From Micavibrio aeruginosavorus (GTDB lineage: Bacteria; Pseudomonadota; Alphaproteobacteria; Micavibrionales; Micavibrionaceae): a stretch of 64,000 nucleotides of DNA. Both the position numbers and the translations under genes were made by a program. Within the stretch, counting starts at the first letter, position 1, and every line of letters begins with the position of its first letter. Where the stretch lies: NCBI GenBank assembly GCA_016432265.1, contig CP066681.1:310001-374000 (forward strand). The letters run 5' to 3'. This document shows positions 43,336-52,466 of the stretch, in pieces. The notes below the pieces were generated by a model. It made no database searches. It was not told the DNA's origin and worked only from the letters and a program-made list of their open reading frames with translations.

Positions 43336-44028
43336 CTAGCGCGCCAGCAATACTCTGAAATAATGGCGCGATCCATCGGCGGTACAGGTGATGCATCCTT
43401 GCATAGCCGGTTTGATTGAGAACGTGCCTTCATCGGTCGTATTGCCGGCGAGAGCGGGGAATTGCGTTGTGACAGAGAAACGGGCGCTGGGATCGTTATG
43501 GATGCATCCGGCTGTGCCGCCGGCACCGCCACTATCTGTGGGGGTTCCGGAGTACCCAGCCTGTTGGTTGATTGTAGTGCAAGCCGATTCCGTTATGTTT
43601 GGCAATACGGCGATCAGTTCGGGTTTGTCAGATCCGACTTGCGGCAAATGTGTCGTGCCAAAAAACTCCCAGTTGCTACCATCGTTGACCCCATCTGGCG
43701 GAGTTAGGTATTCAACCCCGCCTCCTGCGCGGTTGAACAACTGAAACTGGGGTGTGATGGAAGGATCGTTGCCATACTCGGCAGCCGCGCTTGCATGAGC
43801 AAAGCGCAAGTCCACTTCGCTTGCGCCGTTCTGCATGATAAAGGTGACGCCGCGTTCTATCGCGTTGGCCTGATCTTTCAGGCGCGAAATGGCGATGGCG
43901 CCTGTTTCGCGGTCGATGTTTGAGCCCTCAAGGCCTCCCGAGCGCATGGCGGCCGTCACCAGCCCCAATAACACGATCCCCAACAGGATAAAGAAAATTA
44001 CATTGCCGGACTGACGATCGTCGCGCAT
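43336..44028 (-). CDS. Prepilin-like secreted protein, paralogue 2
   Basis: 230 aa. Begins MRDDRQSGNVIFFILLGIVL: short charged leader, Gly, then a hydrophobic helix, without the Glu5 of type IV pilins. A helical stem (LKDQANAIERGVTFIM) leads into a Gly/Thr-rich domain with AVLPNITESACTTINQQ and four or five Cys, ending HYFRVLLAR. It shares these landmarks with the products at 965-1714 and 50609-51349. The next gene on this strand, a SPOR-domain D,D-carboxypeptidase, ends 9 nt upstream, so the two are probably co-transcribed. Confidence 0.75.
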   Translation of the reverse strand: MRDDRQSGNVIFFILLGIVLLGLVTAAMRSGGLEGSNIDRETGAIAISRLKDQANAIERGVTFIMQNGASEVDLRFAHASAAAEYGNDPSITPQFQLFNRAGGGVEYLTPPDGVNDGSNWEFFGTTHLPQVGSDKPELIAVLPNITESACTTINQQAGYSGTPTDSGGAGGTAGCIHNDPSARFSVTTQFPALAGNTTDEGTFSIKPAMQGCITCTADGSRHYFRVLLAR

Positions 44029-44037
44029 GACAAGATC

Positions 44038-45531
44038 TCACCGCGCCGCTTCGGGCGAGACTGTCAGGCACTCCCGGAGCAACGTGCAGGCTCTGGCAGC
44101 GCTATCTTTGGTATACCCGCTCAAGCGGGCACGGAACATCCATCCCTCGGTTGTCTTTAAGGGTACGATTATGGGCTCGATATTCTGCGTAAGAGATGAG
44201 GGAAGGGTGTTCATGGCGGTTTTCAGGGCCTTATCCGTCTGCACACGGCTTGTAAATGCTCCGATTTGTATAGCCCAAGGGTGCAGGGATTCATGCTGAT
44301 CCGCCAATCCCGGCGTGGCGCTATCAACGGGGGCGGCGGCGGCTGTTGACGTTGACCAGACTGGCCGCTGATAAGGTTCCTTTTTGACGGCGGCTACGGC
44401 CATCAGTCCGGTTTCAACGCGCCGTTCGGCCGCCGGGTCGAAATCACCTTGCCCCAATATTTCGTTCAAGCCATCATTTTGTGCAAGGGCACCGAAAGAC
44501 GTAAAAGGTGTCGGATTGTATTGCGGGGTCTGTTGACCGACGGCGGCTCCAGCGGCCGGTGCGATGGATTGAACGGTGCGCGCGGTTGCTGTAACGGGGG
44601 TTGTAGACGCAACCAGAACCTCAAGTGGTTTGCGACCAGGAACGGGCGGGGGTTTGATCGCGACAGCGGCCACATAATCCGCCGAGCCCGATGTATCGAT
44701 ACCCTGAAATCCCCGATCCAGCAGCGAAGCCATATGCGCGTTGCGTGAAGCCGCTGAACGGCCGCCAAAGACAACGCCGACCAAGCGCTTGTTGCCGCGC
44801 TTGGCCGAGGCCACCAGATTAAAGCCAGACGCTCCTACATAACCGGTTTTCAGGCCATCCATGCCTTTATATTGGCTCATCAGACGATTATGATTGTGAT
44901 AGCTCTTTCCCTGAAAGGTGAAATTTCTGGTGCCAAAGTAGTGGTAGTATTGCGGGTAGCGGTAGATCACGTAGCGGCCGAGTTTAGCCATGTCGCGAGC
45001 GGTTGAAACCTGCGCCGGATCATGCCAGCCTGAAGCATTCACAAACCGGGTATTCGTCATGCCTATTTCCCGCGCCTTGCGCGTCATCATTATGGCGAAT
45101 TGCGACTCCGTCCCGCCGACTTTTTCAGCCAGAGCCACGGCGACATCGTTAGCTGATTTTGTCACCAGCGCGTATATCGCGTCCTCGACCCGCATGCTGG
45201 CGCCCACAGGCAGACCGATCTTGCTCGGCGACATGTTGACAGCGCGTTGGCTCATCGGGACGCGGTCACGCAGCGTCAACCTGCCGCTTTCCAGCGCTTC
45301 GAATGTCAGAACCAGTGTCATAATCTTGGTGAGCGAGGCCGGGTAAAGTTTTTTGTCGGCGTTGCTTTGGCTCAGGATCTGCCCGGTTTCGGCGTCCATG
45401 ACGATGGAGGCGTACCGATTGTTCGGCTGTGACTTCTTTTTGCTTGTAGCGGCAAAAGTACCGGTCGAGCATAGGCTGACAGTTACCAGTGCGGTCAGGA
45501 TCATCAGGAAAAGGCGCTTGCAAATCACCAT
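44038..45531 (-). CDS. Serine D-Ala-D-Ala carboxypeptidase with SPOR domain
   Basis: About 497 aa from ATG 45531 (MVICKRLFLM); ATG 45579 is an alternative and neither has a strong ribosome binding site. Signal peptide to about FAA-TSK. S11-family peptidase motifs: PASLTKIM (Ser nucleophile), KSANDVA (SxN), GLKTGYVG (KTG). After a Pro/Ala/Thr-rich linker, the last 75 residues (HPWAIQIGAFTSRVQTDKAL, ending in Cys-containing helix) form a SPOR domain that binds denuded septal peptidoglycan. It trims pentapeptides in the periplasm, probably at division sites. A paralogue without SPOR lies upstream. Confidence 0.92.
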   Translation of the reverse strand: MVICKRLFLMILTALVTVSLCSTGTFAATSKKKSQPNNRYASIVMDAETGQILSQSNADKKLYPASLTKIMTLVLTFEALESGRLTLRDRVPMSQRAVNMSPSKIGLPVGASMRVEDAIYALVTKSANDVAVALAEKVGGTESQFAIMMTRKAREIGMTNTRFVNASGWHDPAQVSTARDMAKLGRYVIYRYPQYYHYFGTRNFTFQGKSYHNHNRLMSQYKGMDGLKTGYVGASGFNLVASAKRGNKRLVGVVFGGRSAASRNAHMASLLDRGFQGIDTSGSADYVAAVAIKPPPVPGRKPLEVLVASTTPVTATARTVQSIAPAAGAAVGQQTPQYNPTPFTSFGALAQNDGLNEILGQGDFDPAAERRVETGLMAVAAVKKEPYQRPVWSTSTAAAAPVDSATPGLADQHESLHPWAIQIGAFTSRVQTDKALKTAMNTLPSSLTQNIEPIIVPLKTTEGWMFRARLSGYTKDSAARACTLLRECLTVSPEAAR

Positions 45532-45706
45532 GAAGAAACCCGGAGAAGGGGGTGGAAACCGGCGTGTGTAAAAACGCATTTCAGGACATAAGCTCTAACT
45601 TCCATCATAATGCGCTATGATAACTTTGTCCATGAAAACGACACAATCGATAAAATTGTAACAATCTGATTTATCAAGGCAAATTACGTGCCATGCAGGA
45701 TGGTGC

Positions 45707-46759
45707 CTACCGCAAGTGTGTGAAGTTTGAGGAGCCGGGCGCAGGTTTGTGGCGGGCTGAGGTGCATGCCTTTTCGCTGTAGCTGAAACGGTCGCCGTCA
45801 ATATTGTGCCCAAGGGATATAAAAGCCTGATCCATCAAATGACCCAGACAGTTGTTTCTTTGTTCTTTGGTGATGCCGCCCATAAAAACGCCGATTACGC
45901 GGTGGATGGTTTCAGGCTGATTTTTTTCGGGATTGGCCGGGATGATGCGTTCGGCGCTGGCAGCCAGTTGCCAGCCATGATTAGTCATGCCGGTTTTCAG
46001 GCCGTCCATGCCGCCGTAAATACGCATCAGGCGGTTATGGTTGTTGTAGGTGGCGCGTCCATAAATAAAAGAGAGCGTTGAAAAATAATGGTAATGTTCG
46101 GATTGTTGCGTGATGATGTGGTGCGAGAGCAGCGCTAGATCGTAAGCCGAGCTGTACTGGTTCGGGTCGCGCATTCCATGAGAGTTGACGAAATGGGTGT
46201 TATTCATGCCCAGTTTCCGGGCCTTTTGATTCATTCTCTGTGCAAAGGCGGCCTCACTGCCGGCCAAATGCTCGGCCACCGAAACCGCCACATTGTTGGC
46301 GGATCGCGTTACCATTGCCAGGATTGCCTGTTGTACTGTGATTTGTGTGCCGGGATGGGCGGGCAGCATGGTGCCTCCGGCGCCGGTATCGGTATCCGAT
46401 AGGGTGATTTTGTCATTGAGCTTGATTTCCCCTGATTCTATGGCGTCGAAGAGCAGGGAAAGAGTCATGATCTTGGTGATTGATGCCGGTGTGCGGCGGG
46501 CATGAGGTTCGTCGGAATTGAGAACCCGGAAACCTTCCGGGTGGCTTTCATCAATCACCATGATGACCGAAGAAACCTCAGGCACGTGACCGTTTAATAT
46601 AGTCGGGGTGGCCCGCAGCTTTTTATTATGATGCATCTGCTGCTTGGCGATCGACCCTTTTTTACGGACGGCGGCTGCGGCATCGGGGCTGATTCCAAGC
46701 GAGGCTGTGGCAAATGTCAAAGAAAGAAAAGCGGCTAAAACACCTTTCCGTGTATTCAT
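45707..46759 (-). CDS. Serine D-Ala-D-Ala carboxypeptidase (S11 family), short
   Basis: About 350 aa from ATG 46759 (MNTRKGVLAAF), with AGGG upstream. Signal peptide ending near AAAA-V. Motifs PASITKIM, RSANNVA and GLKTGMTN are the SxxK, SxN and KTG elements. No SPOR and no large C-terminal domain. Same strand as the longer paralogue, about 175 nt upstream of it; the core domains are clearly related, suggesting duplication. Periplasmic peptidoglycan trimming. Confidence 0.9.
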   Translation of the reverse strand: MNTRKGVLAAFLSLTFATASLGISPDAAAAVRKKGSIAKQQMHHNKKLRATPTILNGHVPEVSSVIMVIDESHPEGFRVLNSDEPHARRTPASITKIMTLSLLFDAIESGEIKLNDKITLSDTDTGAGGTMLPAHPGTQITVQQAILAMVTRSANNVAVSVAEHLAGSEAAFAQRMNQKARKLGMNNTHFVNSHGMRDPNQYSSAYDLALLSHHIITQQSEHYHYFSTLSFIYGRATYNNHNRLMRIYGGMDGLKTGMTNHGWQLAASAERIIPANPEKNQPETIHRVIGVFMGGITKEQRNNCLGHLMDQAFISLGHNIDGDRFSYSEKACTSARHKPAPGSSNFTHLR

Positions 46760-46866
46760 GATCCCTGTCCCTGAATTTTTATTTTTTCTAGAAACCAGAT
46801 AAGCAAGCTTCAAAGCATTCTGTCAAGCGCTTAAGATTTCTCATTCATAACAATGGGATATATATT

Positions 46867-46881
46867 TTTTGCAGTGCACAA
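46867..46881. promoter_or_regulatory. Upstream operator of the phasin promoter
   Basis: TTTTGCAGTGCACAA, 13 of 15 positions identical to the perfect palindrome at 46922-46936. Lies just upstream of the -35. Confidence 0.6.
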
Positions 46882-46887
46882 AATAAC

Positions 46888-46916
46888 TTGACGGGATACG
46901 GTGGTGGCGCTATATT
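46888..46916 (+). promoter_or_regulatory. Sigma-70 promoter of the phasin gene
   Basis: TTGACG (46888-46893), 17-bp spacer, TATATT (46911-46916). It sits exactly between two related palindromes and about 230 nt before the phasin start. Confidence 0.7.
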
Positions 46917-46921
46917 CAGTA

Positions 46922-46936
46922 TTGTGCATTGCACAA
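46922..46936. promoter_or_regulatory. Downstream operator at the phasin transcription start
   Basis: TTGTGCATTGCACAA, a perfect 15-bp palindrome overlapping the expected transcription start. A repressor binding here and at 46867 could loop or block the promoter. PhaR-type regulators of phasin genes recognise TGC/GCA-rich palindromes, so PhaR is a candidate. Confidence 0.65.
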
Positions 46937-47144
46937 ATCGCCTGAAGAAGGGTCTTTGACCCCCTGCTGGGCTTCTGGAGCCGGAACTTGTACATGGATT
47001 TCTGGTTTTTACCTGAAAGAGTCAACGATTTCAGGTTGTTGCAATGCAGCCATTGCAGTGCGGCGAAAGCTGTGACAGACTGCGATCAGCCAAGTGAATA
47101 AGGGGCTTGATCGAAAGTCACCGGATAAAAGGGAGATGACCATT

Positions 47145-47705
47145 ATGGCGGATCACACCACAAAAAAGAAAGCGTCAGGGACTGCCCTTGTGGCTGGGCC
47201 TGTGCAATCGGATCAGCCGGCGTCTGCCAAACTGTCCCCGGGTATGGCGGGCAGCCCTTTTGTTATGGCGACCCTTTCATTCAACCCATTGCGTAAAACT
47301 GATATTTTCAAACCGATGGAGACACTCATGACACAGAACAAAACTCAATACGACAAACTCGCCAACGACGCTGCCGCTGCCGGCAAGGAAAACGTCGAGG
47401 CTTTCCTGAGATCCACCAATATCTGGGTCAAGGGCACGGAAGACCTGATCAAGACCTGCATGACCCTGGCGCAGGAAAACGCCAGCAAGAATAGCGAAGC
47501 CATCAAAACCATTATGGGCTGCAAAACCCTGAATGAGTTGACGGAAGTGCAAAACAAGCTGGCACAGGAAACCTTTGACGGTTTCATGGCTGGCGCGACC
47601 AAGCTTTCGGAGCTGACTGTTAAACTGACCACCGATGCACTCGAGCCGATCAATGATCAGGTCAGCAAGTCGATCAAGAAAGCCACGGAATCTGTAGCCG
47701 CCTAA
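47145..47705 (+). CDS. Phasin family protein
   Basis: About 186 aa from ATG 47145 (MADHTTKKKASG), with AAGGGAG upstream; earlier ATGs at 47094 and 47137 are possible. A variable Lys/Ala/Pro-rich N-terminal 55 residues precede a helical phasin_2 domain: AAGKENVEAFLRSTNIWVKG, LAQENASKNSEAIKTIMGCK, NKLAQETFDGFMAGATKLSE. Phasins coat polyhydroxyalkanoate granules. No phaC, phaA or phaB in the window. Own promoter and strong terminator, so monocistronic and probably highly expressed. Confidence 0.9.
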   Translation: MADHTTKKKASGTALVAGPVQSDQPASAKLSPGMAGSPFVMATLSFNPLRKTDIFKPMETLMTQNKTQYDKLANDAAAAGKENVEAFLRSTNIWVKGTEDLIKTCMTLAQENASKNSEAIKTIMGCKTLNELTEVQNKLAQETFDGFMAGATKLSELTVKLTTDALEPINDQVSKSIKKATESVAA

Positions 47706-47757
47706 GGCCGATTCGGTGTAAAAAGGACAAGTCAGGTTTTCCTGACATGACAACCGG

Positions 47758-47807
47758 GTTTCAGCCTCCCGCGCTTTTAATGAAGCAGGGGGGCTGAAAC
47801 TTTTTTT
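47758..47807 (+). terminator. Rho-independent terminator of the phasin gene
   Basis: GTTTCAGCCTCCC / GGGGGGCTGAAAC stem (13 bp with one G-T pair) and T7. A smaller hairpin GTCAGG-TTTT-CCTGAC (47731-47746) lies just before it. Confidence 0.95.
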
Positions 47808-47879
47808 GGCGGCCTGTTTCCGGTAAATTTTTAACCGCTCAGGCTGTAAAATGGGCAGGGAAAAGGTTATCTTACTGAC

Positions 47880-48260
47880 ATGGTTCGCCGTATTACCTTT
47901 CCTGTACGTCTCAATGATTCCGATCCTGATTTTGGCGGGGGCGGCGATGGCGGTCGCGAAGAACGCCGCCAGACGGGGGTAATGCTCAAGGCGCGCCCTA
48001 AGACCAAAAAACCCTCGATGTACAAGGTTTTGATTCTGAACGACGATTATACGCCGATGGAGTTTGTCGTTCATGTTTTGGAAAGGTTTTTTAATAAGAA
48101 TAGACAAGAGGCCACCGATATCATGCTGCATGTTCACCGGCGCGGTGTGGGGGTCTGTGGTATTTATACATACGAAGTGGCGGAAACCAAGGTGGCGCAG
48201 GTGATGGATTTTGCCCGGGCCAACGAGCAGCCGCTGCAATGCACGATGGAAAAAGAATAA
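47880..48260 (+). CDS. clpS: ATP-dependent Clp protease adaptor
   Basis: Delivers N-degron substrates to ClpAP. 126 aa. After an extended disordered N-terminus (about 45 residues, Gly/Arg/Asp-rich), the core reads [20 protein letters not shown], then [24 protein letters not shown], the N-degron-binding and ClpA-binding surfaces. clpA starts 29 nt downstream. The window also has aat, which makes N-degrons by adding Leu/Phe, so both ends of the bacterial N-end rule are present. Confidence 0.96.
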   Translation: MVRRITFPVRLNDSDPDFGGGGDGGREERRQTGVMLKARPKTKKPSMYKVLILNDDYTPMEFVVHVLERFFNKNRQEATDIMLHVHRRGVGVCGIYTYEVAETKVAQVMDFARANEQPLQCTMEKE

Positions 48261-48289
48261 CGGCCCTCCGGCCATCCCAGGAGACCTGA

Positions 48290-50587
48290 ATGCTCTCACG
48301 CAACCTTGAACAGACCTTACACCGCGCTTTGAATATCGCTAACGAACGGCATCACGAAAGCGCGACGCTTGAGCATCTGCTTCTGGCTCTGTGCGAGGAT
48401 CAGGATGCGATGGCCGTGTTGCGATCCTGCGGGGTGTCGATTGCCGATTTACGCGATCAGATCGAACGCTTCCTTGATAGCGAGCTGACCTACCTGGTTA
48501 ACCGCAATGCTGAAGAATCCAAGCCAACCACAGCGTTCCAGCGTGTGTTGCAGCGGGCGGCGATTCATGTTCAGTCAAGCGGCCGCGAGGAAGTCACCGG
48601 CGCCAATGTGCTGGTGGCTCTTTTTTCCGAGCGCGAAAGCCATGCCGTGTTCTTCCTGCAGGAACAGGATATGACCCGTTTCGACGCTGTCAATTATATC
48701 TCGCACGGTATCGCTAAAGTCCCCGGCCAGAGCGAGACGCGTACACCGGAAGGCGCGGATGATTCCAGTGAGGGCGGCGATAAAAATAAATCAGGCAAGG
48801 AGGCTCTTGACGCCTATTGTATCAACCTGAACAACAAGGCGCGTAAAGGGCGGATCGATCCGCTGATTGGGCGTACGCATGAGGTTGAACGTACAATCCA
48901 GATTCTTTGCCGTCGCTCAAAGAACAACCCCCTTTATGTTGGTGACCCCGGTGTAGGAAAAACGGCGATTGCCGAAGGGTTGGCTCGCCGTATCGTTGAG
49001 AGACAAGTGCCCGATGTTCTCAAGGAAGCGACGATTTTTTCTCTCGATATGGGGGCGTTGCTGGCTGGTACCCGCTACCGCGGCGACTTTGAGGAACGCT
49101 TGAAAGCGGTTATCAGCGAGATCGAGAAAATCCCGCACGCCGTTCTGTTTATCGATGAAATTCACACCGTGATCGGTGCAGGGGCGACATCGGGCGGGGC
49201 GATGGATGCCTCCAATCTGTTGAAGCCTGCTTTGTCGAACGGGACGGTACGCTGTATCGGTTCGACCACGTACAAGGAGTACAGGAACCACTTTGAGAAG
49301 GATCGCGCCCTTGTCCGACGCTTTCAGAAGATCGACGTCAACGAACCGTCTATCGAGGATGCCGTCAAAATTTTGACGGGCTTGAAATCGTATTACGAAG
49401 ATCACCACAAGGTGACATATACCGACGAGGCCATCCGTTCCGCAGTTGAACTATCAGCCAAATATATTGGTGACCGCAAACTGCCTGACAAGGCGATTGA
49501 CATTATTGATGAAGTGGGCGCGGCGCAGATGCTGGTGCCCGAGGAGCAACGTAAAAAGGTCATTGATGTCGCCGATATCGAAGGAGTTGTGGCGGCGATT
49601 GCCCGCATCCCGGCCAAAACCCTGACTAAGGACGACCGTGAGTCGATCCGTACGCTTGACCGCGACCTTAAAACCATGGTGTTCGATCAGGATGCGGCGA
49701 TTGATATTTTGACTGATTCAATCAAGCTCTCCCGCGCGGGCCTGCGTGATAGTGACAAGCCGATAGGGTGCTATCTGTTCAGTGGGCCAACGGGTGTTGG
49801 TAAAACTGAGGTGGCGCGGCAATTGGCGAAGACGCTCGGGATCGAGCTAAAGCGTTTCGATATGTCAGAATATATGGAACGTCACGCTGTCAGCCGTCTG
49901 ATCGGTACGCCACCCGGTTATGTTGGTTTTGAACAGGGAGGTTTGCTTACGGATGCGGTCGATCAGCATCCGCATTGTGTCTTGCTGCTCGATGAAATCG
50001 AGAAAGCCCACCCGGATATCTATAACATTTTGCTGCAGGTGATGGACTACGGCAAGCTGACTGACAATAACGGAAAAACCGTCGATTTCAGGAATGTCAT
50101 TCTCATCATGACCACCAATGCTGGCGCTCGTGAAATGGCCAAGGCGCCGATGGGATTCGAGCGCGATATGCGCGTCGAGGACGATCAGGAAGAGATCCAG
50201 CGTCTCTTTACGCCGGAATTCAGGAACCGTCTGGATGCGATCGTGCCGTTCAAGCCACTTGGGCCTGAGACTGTGATCCGGGTTGTCGATAAATTCATCA
50301 TCCAGTTGGAAGTCCAGCTGGCCGACCGCCATGTTGAAATCGATCTTTCAAAAGAGGCGCGCGAACATCTGGCGAAAATTGGCTACGATCCCTCTATGGG
50401 CGCCCGCCCGCTCTCCCGCATCATTCAGGAGAAAATCAAGCGTCCTTTGGCTGAGGAGTTGCTGTTTGGCAAGCTTGTAAATGGCGGTATCGCTCATGTC
50501 GACCTGAAAGGCGGCGAACTGGTTTTTAGTTACGAAGAGGCTCCGCAACGCAGTAGCGAATTGATCCCGGCCTTGCCGCCGCAATAA
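48290..50587 (+). CDS. clpA: ATP-dependent Clp protease ATP-binding subunit ClpA
   Basis: AAA+ unfoldase for ClpP. 765 aa, full length. N-terminal Clp_N repeats bind ClpS; AAA1 has Walker A GDPGVGKT (about residue 220) and FIDEIHT; AAA2 has GPTGVGKT (about 500) and [11 protein letters not shown]. No long M-domain as in ClpB. CCAGGAG before the start. clpP is not adjacent. Downstream sits a convergent prepilin-like gene. Confidence 0.97.
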   Translation: MLSRNLEQTLHRALNIANERHHESATLEHLLLALCEDQDAMAVLRSCGVSIADLRDQIERFLDSELTYLVNRNAEESKPTTAFQRVLQRAAIHVQSSGREEVTGANVLVALFSERESHAVFFLQEQDMTRFDAVNYISHGIAKVPGQSETRTPEGADDSSEGGDKNKSGKEALDAYCINLNNKARKGRIDPLIGRTHEVERTIQILCRRSKNNPLYVGDPGVGKTAIAEGLARRIVERQVPDVLKEATIFSLDMGALLAGTRYRGDFEERLKAVISEIEKIPHAVLFIDEIHTVIGAGATSGGAMDASNLLKPALSNGTVRCIGSTTYKEYRNHFEKDRALVRRFQKIDVNEPSIEDAVKILTGLKSYYEDHHKVTYTDEAIRSAVELSAKYIGDRKLPDKAIDIIDEVGAAQMLVPEEQRKKVIDVADIEGVVAAIARIPAKTLTKDDRESIRTLDRDLKTMVFDQDAAIDILTDSIKLSRAGLRDSDKPIGCYLFSGPTGVGKTEVARQLAKTLGIELKRFDMSEYMERHAVSRLIGTPPGYVGFEQGGLLTDAVDQHPHCVLLLDEIEKAHPDIYNILLQVMDYGKLTDNNGKTVDFRNVILIMTTNAGAREMAKAPMGFERDMRVEDDQEEIQRLFTPEFRNRLDAIVPFKPLGPETVIRVVDKFIIQLEVQLADRHVEIDLSKEAREHLAKIGYDPSMGARPLSRIIQEKIKRPLAEELLFGKLVNGGIAHVDLKGGELVFSYEEAPQRSSELIPALPPQ

Positions 50588-50608
50588 ATATAGGCCAGGC
50601 AACAGGAC

Positions 50609-51349
50609 TTAGCGGGCCAGTAACACCCTGTAAAAGAAATAGCTGTTATTTGGTGGCGTGCCGTTGCCGCGCAGACAGCCGGCCATATCGCCGGGCCGGG
50701 CGATGATCGCATCTTCACTGAATGTTCCGGTGAAGGGGGTGTTGCCGGCGGGCCACGCGGCTCCCGTGGCATTCGGGGGATTGCCGGCGGGGTTGACCAC
50801 TCCGAGGCGGTCATTGAGTTGAATGCAAAGATCACGGCGAACCCATGGCAGTATAGCCACCAGTTCTTCATTGTCAGTGCTGTCTATCTCACAGCCCGCA
50901 CCGCCGGATCCGATATCTTGCACGCAAACCCCGGCTGGGAAGAACCACCGCCCATACAAGGCGTCGCCTTCGCCTGCTGTATCCAGCCAGTCGGCAGGCG
51001 GCGGAATGTATGACGCGCCGCCGCCCGCAGGCCGGAAAACGCGGCAGTCATCGCTGCTGCAACTGGCGTGGGGCGCATAACCGCTTAAAGTCGGGCTTTC
51101 AAAACTGATGCGGCTGTCTTCGACTCCGCGGATCTGCATGCCGTGCACGGCCCGTTTAAGGGAATCGGCATATTGAATCACGTCGGTTGATTGCAGCTGC
51201 ATGACCTCGCGGTTTGGATCGCCGGTGCCTGAGCTCATGATATTGGCAACGGCAAAGCTGAGGGCGGCAAACAGCGCGATCGCCATGAAAATATAAATCA
51301 GGACACTTCCGTTTTCGGTGTATGCCGGATCGAGACTCCGATTGGTCAT
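50609..51349 (-). CDS. Prepilin-like secreted protein, paralogue 3
   Basis: About 246 aa from ATG 51349 (MTNRSLDPAYTENGS), with GGAAAGGG upstream; the longer frame to 51484 lacks a sensible leader. ENGSVLIYIFMAIALFAALS gives the Gly plus hydrophobic helix. VIQYADSLKRAVHGMQIRGV and SFESPTLSGY correspond closely to paralogue 1, as does VAILPWVRRDLCIQLNDRLG followed by NPAGNPP. Ends FFYRVLLAR. Cys-rich, predicted extracytoplasmic. No pilus machinery beside it. Stand-alone, converging on clpA. Confidence 0.75.
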   Translation of the reverse strand: MTNRSLDPAYTENGSVLIYIFMAIALFAALSFAVANIMSSGTGDPNREVMQLQSTDVIQYADSLKRAVHGMQIRGVEDSRISFESPTLSGYAPHASCSSDDCRVFRPAGGGASYIPPPADWLDTAGEGDALYGRWFFPAGVCVQDIGSGGAGCEIDSTDNEELVAILPWVRRDLCIQLNDRLGVVNPAGNPPNATGAAWPAGNTPFTGTFSEDAIIARPGDMAGCLRGNGTPPNNSYFFYRVLLAR

Positions 51350-51536
51350 AATGAACAACCCTTTCCTTCGTTCATCATAGCAGAAGAGGGCGCGGTCACC
51401 CAAGGGCGCAAGCGATGAACAATTGGTACTACATTGTTTAGGCTTGCTTTTCCCTTGATTTTCCCTCGGTTTTGCGCCATCCATGAGGGACGATAGACCA
51501 AGCAGACCGCAAGTTTTTCAAGCCGGGACGTAAGTG

Positions 51537-51932
51537 ATGGGATTGTTCTCTTTTCTGGGCGTATTATCGCCTGTGCATATGGGGTGGGTTCGCATGTGGA
51601 CGGGGGCGCGCTTTATCGGCGAAGATCAGGCCGGTAACCGCTATTACGAGGCCAAGGCCCGTCCCGGTTATAAGCGCCCGCGTCGTTATGTTCGTTATAA
51701 AACCAGCACTGAGGCCAGCAACATACCGCCTGAATGGCATGGGTGGCTGCATTACCAATCCGATGTCATTCCGACCGGGCGCGCGCAAACGTATCGCCGC
51801 GAATGGCAAAAGCCTTACCAGCCCAACATGACGGGAACCGCGCAGGCTTACCGCCCGCCCGGCCATATTTTAAACGGGGGTAAACGCGCCAGGGCCACAG
51901 GGGATTATGAAGCCTGGACGCCGCCGCAGTAA
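51537..51932 (+). CDS. NDUFA12-family complex I accessory subunit
   Basis: 131 aa from ATG 51537 (MGLFSFLGVLSPVHMGW). Homologous in pattern to the 17.2-kDa NADH:ubiquinone oxidoreductase subunit: FIGEDQAGNRYYEAK, RRYVRYK, ASNIPPEWHGWLHY. This supernumerary subunit is a marker of alphaproteobacteria and mitochondria. Upstream of mlaD and DUF2155, a gene order common in alphaproteobacteria though functionally mixed. Confidence 0.93.
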   Translation: MGLFSFLGVLSPVHMGWVRMWTGARFIGEDQAGNRYYEAKARPGYKRPRRYVRYKTSTEASNIPPEWHGWLHYQSDVIPTGRAQTYRREWQKPYQPNMTGTAQAYRPPGHILNGGKRARATGDYEAWTPPQ

Positions 51933-51971
51933 TGCGCCTCAGGACTATCAGTAAGCATCGAAAGGGACATC

Positions 51972-52466
51972 ATGAAACGCAGTGTGATCGAAACAGCTCT
52001 GGGCGGCCTTGTTATTCTGGTGGCGCTTTCGTTTCTGGCTTTTAGCGTGAATACCGCGCAGGTCGGGAAGGTGAGCGGTTACGAACTGAACGCTCGTTTT
52101 TCCGGCATCGGCGGGCTGGCTGTCGGGGACGATGTATTGATCAGCGGCGTCAAAGTGGGCAGTATTGTCGCTGTAACCCTTGACCCTGAAACTTTTCTCG
52201 CCAACGTGAGAATGAGCATTGAGAATCACGTCAAACTTCCGGCGGACACGGCGGCGCTGATCAGTAGCGAAAGCCTGCTTGGCGGGCGTTATCTGGCGCT
52301 GGAACCTGGTGCCGAAGAAGATGTACTGAAGCCTGGCAGCATGATCGAGTATACGCAGGCGCCGCAAAACCTTGAACAGCTTCTCGGACAGTTTATTTTC
52401 AGCATGCAGGGCGACAAGGATAAGCAGCCGTCTGCTGGAGAGTCTGCCGCAGATGCTCATCCTTAA
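51972..52466 (+). CDS. mlaD: MlaD-type phospholipid transport substrate-binding protein
   Basis: 164 aa. Single N-terminal membrane anchor (GGLVILVALSFLAFSV), then an MCE domain: YELNARFSGIGGLAVGDDVLISGVKVGSI (in part), LLGGRYLALEPG. Part of the retrograde phospholipid transport system at the inner membrane, normally with MlaEF; those genes are not here. The next gene overlaps its 3' end by 14 nt, pointing to an operon. Confidence 0.92.
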   Translation: MKRSVIETALGGLVILVALSFLAFSVNTAQVGKVSGYELNARFSGIGGLAVGDDVLISGVKVGSIVAVTLDPETFLANVRMSIENHVKLPADTAALISSESLLGGRYLALEPGAEEDVLKPGSMIEYTQAPQNLEQLLGQFIFSMQGDKDKQPSAGESAADAHP

